Shown here: positions 59,487 through 64,000 of the stretch, in pieces | Numbering within the stretch: the first letter of the stretch is position 1 | How the letters are laid out: each line of letters opens with the position of its first letter | From: Pseudomonadota bacterium | GTDB taxonomy: Bacteria > Desulfobacterota > Desulfobulbia > Desulfobulbales > JAGXFP01 | Direction: 5' to 3' | Length of the DNA stretch: 64,000 bases | Assembly: GCA_018823285.1 (NCBI GenBank) | Contig: JAHJIQ010000066.1 | Location: 1-64,000, forward strand | The notes under the pieces: generated by a model | Databases searched by the model: none | The model's input: the letters and a program-made list of their open reading frames with translations, nothing else | What the model was told of the DNA's origin: nothing | Made by a program: the position numbers and the translations under genes

Positions 59487-60128
59487 TTAGCAGCAGGAAC
59501 TCCGTCCCTGTTCCCGGGCTGGTTTGAATGGGAATCCGGTTTCCTGATCCCTGGCAGACTCCGGGGCAGCCGTCAGCTCCGCCTCTATCGTGTACCGGTT
59601 TCCCAGGCCGAGATTGTTCTGGATCGTCAATCTGCCCCGCAGTGGAGAATTCAGGAGGCAGATCCAGTATCCCCCAGGGGCGAGTTTGTCGGAGTAGTAG
59701 AGCACCCTTTCCGTAAACCGGTCGATGATCGGCCGCAGTGAATCGGCTGAAAGTTGCGGGGTGTTGTCGGTAATGACAACTTTCAGGAGGTGTTTTTCAG
59801 GGCGGTCCAGAGGCAGTGTTTTCAGCTGGACAACGAAGACCCCTTCCTTCGGAGTGTTCCAGGAGGAGGTGTTTGCGAAGGCATCGATCATGCGGATCAG
59901 GTGCTTCGGGTGTCCTGAAAATACCGAAGGTGAAGAGAGGGCGAGCGAGATATCGCTGAAAAAGCCGTTTTGCCTGGCGCGAAGGGAGATGATGCGATCG
60001 ATGACGATCGCCAGTTCCCTGATGTCGAAGATTTTCGTATCGGTGGAATTTTTCGCGTCTGGTCCTGCCTGTTGGGTGGGCGGTGATTTCTTTCGTAATG
60101 CATACCAGTGTCCAATGGTGGTCTTCAT
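59487..60128 (-). CDS. Degenerate HATPase-only protein 1 (histidine-kinase-like)
   Basis: A 213-residue soluble protein that looks like the ATP-binding domain of a histidine kinase without the phospho-acceptor domain. The linker FDIRELAIVIDRIISLRARQNG resembles the segment just before kinase HATPase domains, then FSGHPKHLIRMIDAFANTSSWNT lies where the N-box sits, and LKVVITDNTPQLS replaces the G1 box D-x-G-x-G; the end GRLTIQNNLGLGNRYTIEAEL matches the last strands. Loss of the glycine box suggests little or no ATP hydrolysis or kinase activity. It is divergent from a REC-PAS-PAS-LuxR gene, on whose other side a similar protein lies (62780-63373). It may bind the regulator as an adaptor. Confidence 0.72.
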   Translation of the reverse strand: MKTTIGHWYALRKKSPPTQQAGPDAKNSTDTKIFDIRELAIVIDRIISLRARQNGFFSDISLALSSPSVFSGHPKHLIRMIDAFANTSSWNTPKEGVFVVQLKTLPLDRPEKHLLKVVITDNTPQLSADSLRPIIDRFTERVLYYSDKLAPGGYWICLLNSPLRGRLTIQNNLGLGNRYTIEAELTAAPESARDQETGFPFKPAREQGRSSCC

Positions 60129-60271
60129 AACGCGGATACTCCCTTGGTGGTGGTGTTTACTCTGTGAACCGGAGTTTTTTTCTGGGGGAAGAGAAATCTG
60201 TTCTCCAGGAAAAAGTGTCTCCGCATGGTCCCCTTTCTATATGTACATATAAAAATCTGATTGCCGTCGAA

Positions 60272-60311
60272 TTTCAGCCGAGGACTCTTCGACAGTTCGC
60301 CAGGCTCACGG
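60272..60311. repeat. Dispersed repeat family 2, copy 2
   Basis: ATTTCAGCCGAGGACTCTTCGACAG followed, after five inserted bases, by CAGGCTCAC. It closely matches 27337-27376. Confidence 0.6.
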
Positions 60312-60348
60312 GCAGAGTGAACGGAATCACTTTTTTTACCGGTCTTCC

Positions 60349-60391
60349 TGAGCCTGTCGAAGCCGGTCATCCTGAGCTTGTCGAAGGATGG
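60349..60391. repeat. Dispersed repeat family 2, tandem short units
   Basis: Two tandem copies of CCTGAGC(C/T)TGTCGAAG, the short core common in intergenic DNA of many bacteria. Reverse-strand translation gives the FDKLRMTGFDRLRKTG pattern that betrays the repeat. Confidence 0.7.
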
Positions 60392-60823
60392 CTCCGTTGA
60401 TGTTCTCCGGCAGGGAGTTTCCCCGGTGCTTCGGACTCGCTTCATTAATAGTAAAGACGGTTCCCCGGCGCAAGAAGGGATTAATGGCCAGCAAATGGTA
60501 GGAAAAGTGGTCACTGGCCGGGGAAGCCGAAGATAGAAGGTGTCGCAAAAAGGCGGGACCGGCCCGCAGCGGTGTTCCGGGATTGAAACCGTTTTCCCGG
60601 TCAGGGGAGTCTTTTTCCTGCACCTCACAGCTTCTCCGGAATGATATCGGGAAAGGATCGGGTGCCCCGAAACCGCACTCGGCACTCTCCGGGGATTTTT
60701 TTTGCAAGAAAATTGGAAATGAGGCCTGAAGCTGTGATAACGTGTTTGATATCAAATGGTGAGAACGTCATAAACCCTCATGCCAGTTAAAAGCAGGCCT
60801 GCTCCCCGTAAAGATGAGATGTT

Positions 60824-62473
60824 ATGAGAAATGACAATCAGATTTTATTGGTTGATGATGAGGAGGCGATCCGCAGTCTTCTCAAGGAAATTCTGGAGCC
60901 GGAGGGCTTAGTGGTCACGATGGCGGCGGATGGCGAGGAGGCGCTTGCCAAATTCCGGGAGCAGTATTTTGATCTTGTGCTCCTGGATCTGTCTCTGCCC
61001 GATATCAACGGCATTGAACTGCTGAAAAGATTCAAAACCGAGCAACCCCTTGTCGGGGTAATCATCATTACCGGCCATGCGGAGATGTTGACCTTTCTCG
61101 AGGCATCGCGGCAGGGTGCGGACGATTACCTTCTGAAGCCTTTCGACAGCAAGGAGCTGGTTGTCCGGATCGCGAACTGCATCGAGAAAAAAAGGCATGA
61201 GAAGACTCTCCGGATGCATGAAGAGATTCTTGCCGTGAGCGCGGATCTGGTCATCCTGATCAGTCCCGGGCGAAGAATTCTGCTGGCGAACGATGCATTC
61301 AGCCGCACAGTACACTGTAGACTTGAAGATCTTGATGCTGAACTGCTGTATGATCTTTTCGGGCAGGAGCTCTATACCCGGGAGATGAAAAAGGCGCTCA
61401 GTTATTGTTTCAGGGGCAACAAATGCGAGCACCAGGGGGTATTGGCCGGAAAGGACGGCCGTTCCGGATTTTATCATTTTTCCTACTCACCGGTTGTTGG
61501 ATCGGACGGCAAGGTGTCCGCCGTCGTCCTCTCCATGAGGGACCTGACCGAATACAACGCGGTGGTGCAGCAGTTGCGGGACAGTGAAGAGCGGCTGCAT
61601 CTGGCGATGGACATCTCCTCCGACGGAGTGTGGGACCGCAATCTGGTGACCGGCGAGACCGTCTACGGTGAAAACTGGGCCGGACTTCTGGGCTACACCC
61701 TGGCCGAGCTGAAAGAGGGCAAAATTACCTTTCAAAACCTGCTGCATCCGGATGACCGGGAAAAGACGATTGCCCTGAGTGAGGAACATATTCGGGGTAA
61801 AACCGAGAGGTATGTTGCGGAATTCCGGTTAAGGACCAAAAAGCGGGGCTGGCGGTGGATCCTCGCCCGAGGCCAGGTGGTGGAGAGGGACGCGGGCGGC
61901 AAACCCCTGCGTTTCATGGGGACCCACACCGATATAACGAGGCAGAAGGAGCTGGAGTTTCGGCTGCGGGCTTTCGCCGAACACCTGGAAGAGGTGGTTG
62001 AAAAGCGCACCCGGGAGCTGGCCCGGAAAAGCGAAAACCTTGAGGAGGTCAACATCGCCCTGACCGTTCTTCTGCGAAAGCGCGACCAGGACAAAAAGGA
62101 GCTGGAGGAGCAGATGGTCAGCAATGTCAGGTCGCTGATCGTTCCCTATCTGGAAAAGCTGAAAAATTGCGAACTGTCCGACCGGGAACAAAGTTATCTG
62201 GATGCCATTGAAACCAACCTGGACAATATCACCTCTCCCTTCATGCACCGCCTCTCCGTCCATCATCGGGGCTATACTCCGACGGAGATCCAGGTGGCCA
62301 ATTATATCAAGGACGGCAAGACCTCGAAAGAGATCGCCGAGATCATGAACCTTTCCCCGGAAACGATCAGCAATCACCGGAAAAACATCAGGAAGAAAAG
62401 CGGGATCGCCAATAAAAAGGTGAACCTGCGGACGGCCCTGTTGTCGCTGGTTGAATCCCGCTCAAGCCACTGA
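60824..62473 (+). CDS. REC-PAS-PAS-LuxR regulator
   Basis: A 549-residue regulator. The receiver domain (residues 1-125) is canonical: DD at 11-12, phospho-acceptor Asp55 in LVLLDLSLPD, Thr in IITGHAE and Lys in YLLKPFD. Two PAS domains follow (around 130-250 and 255-385; the second a PAS_3 type with SSDGVWDRNLVTGETVYGENW and WRWILARGQVV and a PAC end FMGTHTDITRQKE). A coiled coil (about 390-450) leads to a LuxR-type helix-turn-helix, YTPTEIQVANYIKDGKTSKEIAEIMNLSPETISNHRKNIR, a module common in Desulfobacterota. It would bind DNA when phosphorylated. No full kinase gene is adjacent; two kinase-like ATPase proteins flank it. Confidence 0.93.
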   Translation: MRNDNQILLVDDEEAIRSLLKEILEPEGLVVTMAADGEEALAKFREQYFDLVLLDLSLPDINGIELLKRFKTEQPLVGVIIITGHAEMLTFLEASRQGADDYLLKPFDSKELVVRIANCIEKKRHEKTLRMHEEILAVSADLVILISPGRRILLANDAFSRTVHCRLEDLDAELLYDLFGQELYTREMKKALSYCFRGNKCEHQGVLAGKDGRSGFYHFSYSPVVGSDGKVSAVVLSMRDLTEYNAVVQQLRDSEERLHLAMDISSDGVWDRNLVTGETVYGENWAGLLGYTLAELKEGKITFQNLLHPDDREKTIALSEEHIRGKTERYVAEFRLRTKKRGWRWILARGQVVERDAGGKPLRFMGTHTDITRQKELEFRLRAFAEHLEEVVEKRTRELARKSENLEEVNIALTVLLRKRDQDKKELEEQMVSNVRSLIVPYLEKLKNCELSDREQSYLDAIETNLDNITSPFMHRLSVHHRGYTPTEIQVANYIKDGKTSKEIAEIMNLSPETISNHRKNIRKKSGIANKKVNLRTALLSLVESRSSH

Positions 62474-62571
62474 CGTCTTTCAGATCCGGAAGATCAGTCA
62501 TCGCCTCTTCCCCGTTCGTCCTGCCTCATTTTGCTCCCGGTGGGGAGCGAGTCATGCCCGACGGAGGTGAG

Positions 62572-62593
62572 CGCTCTCTCCGGAGCGGTTTTT
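62572..62593 (+). terminator. Terminator of the REC-PAS-LuxR gene
   Basis: CGCTC (62572-62576) pairs with GAGCG (62583-62587) before GTTTTT. A second hairpin GCTCCC/GGGGAGC lies just upstream (62533-62548). The rest of the 306-base gap 62474-62779 holds no supported gene; the long reading frame that crosses it is preceded by no ribosome site. Confidence 0.55.
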
Positions 62594-62779
62594 CTGCTCA
62601 AGGTGTCCGGTCAATGGTCACTATCCCTCCCCATCACTAGCCAAAAACACCTTCTTATTCTTTCCTTGAAAATCTGTCAGAATGATCACCAAGGTTTCAG
62701 GGTGTACTCCGATTTATACGGGGCGCCTGAAACGGGAAAAAAACTGATTGAGGATCAAGCAAAAGAAAAAGGAGAGAAA

Positions 62780-63373
62780 ATGTTACCACACCAAGGAATG
62801 CAAAAAAGACGTGTGAAACGAGGATCTGTCCGGAAACAGACGTTTGACATGCGGCAGCTCATTGCCCGCCTCGGTATTCAACTCGGGATGAAAGCGAACG
62901 CAAAGGGCTTGTATCTCGATATTTCGTGCGCGGAGAGTATGCCCCGGTATGTCAAGGGAGACCTGCAAAAGTTGCATGACATCATCTCCCGGCTGGGGAA
63001 CAGCAGCCTTGAAAATACTGAACGCGGCGGTCTCACCATCCGGGTCGAGACCCAGGAGATTCTGGAGGCACAAGATTGCTGGCTGGAGATTTCCCTCACC
63101 GATACGAGTTCCGGCCTCATCCATGACCGGATAGAGGACATCCTTACGGAGCAATTGCAGCCAATCAGCCAGGGACGCTCTTTCCTCAAGCAGCCGCAGC
63201 ATCTTGGGGGACATCTGTTAGCCGATTCCATGGAAATCATTGTTTCCGGCCGCAGTGTTCCCGGCTGGGGCGCCCTGTATCTGGTGCAGGTGAGGTTTCC
63301 GGTGGAAGTTCCCTCGCTGAGGCTCTTTGAAGGTCACCATACCTTCAGGGAAGCTGTTGCCGGGCTGCAATGA
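62780..63373 (+). CDS. Degenerate HATPase-only protein 2 (histidine-kinase-like)
   Basis: A 197-residue protein, paralogous in layout to the gene at 59487-60128. A basic N-terminus (QKRRVKRGSVRKQ) is followed by a kinase-linker-like FDMRQLIARLGIQLGMKANAKGLYLDIS, the N-box region VKGDLQKLHDIISRLGNSSLENTERGGLTIRVE, and a G1-like LEISLTDTSSGLIHD in which one glycine survives. The end ALYLVQVRFPVEV matches the last strands. No phospho-acceptor His domain is present. The ATG at 62780 has AAAGGAGAG directly before it and is preferred to upstream in-frame starts. It follows the REC-PAS-LuxR gene on the same strand, after a terminator. Confidence 0.75.
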   Translation: MLPHQGMQKRRVKRGSVRKQTFDMRQLIARLGIQLGMKANAKGLYLDISCAESMPRYVKGDLQKLHDIISRLGNSSLENTERGGLTIRVETQEILEAQDCWLEISLTDTSSGLIHDRIEDILTEQLQPISQGRSFLKQPQHLGGHLLADSMEIIVSGRSVPGWGALYLVQVRFPVEVPSLRLFEGHHTFREAVAGLQ

Positions 63374-63589
63374 TCCTAAAAAAAAGTGTCCGCGCCGCAT
63401 CGATTTCCGACTGGAGGCGATGCGGTATCCCGATGATTCACTGACTGCCCTCATTTTATTGTTGCCGGCTCCTGGTGCAGGATGATTTTTTCATTCTGCC
63501 TGTTGGCGGGAAAGGAGATGGTCTGTTTTTTTAACGCAACGGGCCGGAGCGGTAAAAGGAGTGAGCTGGTGGAACCGAAAGAGAAGAAA

Positions 63590-63766
63590 ATGTACAAATA
63601 TCTCGATTCTGAGCAGCATGAGGTTTGGCTTTGCGAGGTATGCAATGAATTGCGGACATTTCTTGTGTTTCGAAGGGATCTGCGTCTGGTTGGCAAGAGT
63701 GAACACGCCTCAATCAAGTGTGATACATGTGAAAAAAATGTCTTGGAAGCAGTCCGAAATCCGTGA
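63590..63766 (+). CDS. Small zinc-ribbon protein
   Basis: A 58-residue protein with two CxxC pairs (LCEVCNEL and KCDTCEKN) separated by about 27 residues, a zinc-ribbon pattern. It is charged and soluble. The ATG at 63590 is preferred because it starts the conserved part; the ribosome site (AAGAGAAG) is weak, and an upstream in-frame ATG at 63482 would add 36 residues of poorly structured sequence. The function is unknown; zinc ribbons of this size often bind nucleic acid or act as adaptors. Confidence 0.6.
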   Translation: MYKYLDSEQHEVWLCEVCNELRTFLVFRRDLRLVGKSEHASIKCDTCEKNVLEAVRNP

Positions 63767-63848
63767 TCGGGATGCGTCGAACAAACTGGTTCTCAGCGGG
63801 ATGCAGAATCTGATTGCCGCGATGAAAGAGGCCTTTGTGGCTTTTTAA
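63738..63848 (+). CDS. Possible 36-residue microprotein
   Basis: A short frame overlapping the end of the zinc-ribbon gene, with an amphipathic helix-like end (MQNLIAAMKEAFVAF). There is no clear ribosome site apart from possible translational coupling to the overlapping gene. It may be chance; I list it because it fills the space up to the next ribosome site. Confidence 0.25.
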   Translation: MSWKQSEIRDRDASNKLVLSGMQNLIAAMKEAFVAF

Positions 63849-63875
63849 TACTTTATCTGTCTGGAGGTGGTCTAT

Positions 63876-64000
63876 ATGAGAATGAGGGAAGTCCGGAGCA
63901 AAGCAAAAAAGATGGGGATCAACTGTTCAGGAAGAAAGAATGCAGGGATCATCAGGGTCATTCGGAAGGCGGCGGGGAACTCTTTCAGTTTCCAGGGCCG
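63876..64000 (+). CDS. Rho-N/SAP-like small protein, cut by the window edge
   Basis: The first 41 or so codons of a gene that continues past the window. The ATG at 63876 follows a strong GGAGGTGG site. The start MRMREVRSKAKKMGIN, then IIRVIRKAAGN, resembles the short Rho termination factor N-terminal/SAP-type proteins of Desulfobacterota, which usually read KKMGIK...LIRAIQ..EGN and bind nucleic acid. Total length cannot be told. Confidence 0.65.
   Translation, partial: MRMREVRSKAKKMGINCSGRKNAGIIRVIRKAAGNSFSFQG

Larger units (their letters stand above)
60129..60823. other. 695-base non-coding region with repeats and hairpins
   Basis: No supported gene. The minus-strand reading frames here only translate repeats. 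Family 2 repeats lie at 60272-60311 and 60349-60391. Several GC-rich inverted pieces follow (for example around 60600-60710). The region must contain the promoters of the two divergent regulatory genes, but I cannot place them with confidence. Confidence 0.5.

Noticed and set aside
60125..60755. Minus-strand frames of 139 and 186 codons in the regulator upstream region
   Set aside because: They translate short dispersed repeats and hairpins; there is no ribosome site and no family match.

Overview
The window reads as a chromosomal segment of a mesophilic anaerobic Gram-negative bacterium. It is most likely a member of the Desulfobacterota (the Desulfobulbales are my best guess). Pointers are a class I hybrid-cluster protein with a CRP/FNR-type operator, a CD1871A-type CXXC microprotein next to a NapH-like ferredoxin, an MTH1187-family protein, a PAS-LuxR regulator with a C-terminal module common in that group, and a Rho-N/SAP-like small protein at the right edge. 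No rRNA, tRNA, CRISPR array, prophage or transposase gene was seen. The lineage is an inference from gene families, not from a marker gene.

Layout. 1-8.4 kb: guanine-deaminase-like enzyme, TPR and WD40 exported proteins, a membrane protein, an hcp / HD-domain / ferredoxin group, a TlpA-type thioredoxin and a small secreted protein. This part is peppered with a palindromic repeat family, one copy of which is translated inside the TPR gene. 8.4-18 kb: housekeeping and transport genes (DUF456, uppP, two methyltransferases, trkH-trkA, mnmG, an MBL hydrolase). 18-25 kb: signalling and surface genes (two diguanylate cyclases, prepilin peptidase, two PilZ proteins, unknown proteins, thiamine-binding protein, CXXC microprotein plus NapH-like protein, SH3 protein). 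25-31 kb: two large exported proteins that share a 48-bp upstream element. 31-55 kb: a minus-strand exopolysaccharide locus of 21 genes. 55-64 kb: a CsgD/VpsT-like LuxR regulator, a large PKD-type surface protein behind a cyclic-di-GMP-I riboswitch, and a REC-PAS-PAS-LuxR regulator flanked by two degenerate histidine-kinase-like ATPase proteins.

How the genes work together. The 31-55 kb locus holds a complete Wzx/Wzy-type export line: Wza-like OPX, chain-length protein, ExeA-like ATPase, BY-kinase homologue, initiating sugar transferase, flippase and polymerase. It also holds genes for an acetamido-uronic-type sugar (WbpB/D/E-like), GDP-mannose supply, deacetylation, FemAB-type and ATP-grasp ligases, methyltransferases and a sulfotransferase, which suggests a decorated, possibly sulfated, exopolysaccharide. 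Several parts (FemAB, deacetylase, ExeA-like ATPase) resemble those of exosortase/PEP-CTERM loci, but no exosortase lies in this window. Cyclic di-GMP appears at many levels: two GGEEF cyclases with I-sites, two PilZ receptors, a c-di-GMP-I riboswitch, a CsgD/VpsT-like regulator and a degenerate GGDEF-like domain fused to the initiating sugar transferase. Together they suggest a biofilm-matrix programme in which polysaccharide and large adhesin-like proteins are made under the control of this second messenger.

The observations I rate highest are the in-frame palindromic element inside a signal-peptide coding region, the riboswitch-controlled surface protein, the paired degenerate HATPase proteins around one regulator, the GGDEF-like/sugar-transferase fusion, and the methylthiotransferase-like radical SAM gene inside the polysaccharide locus.
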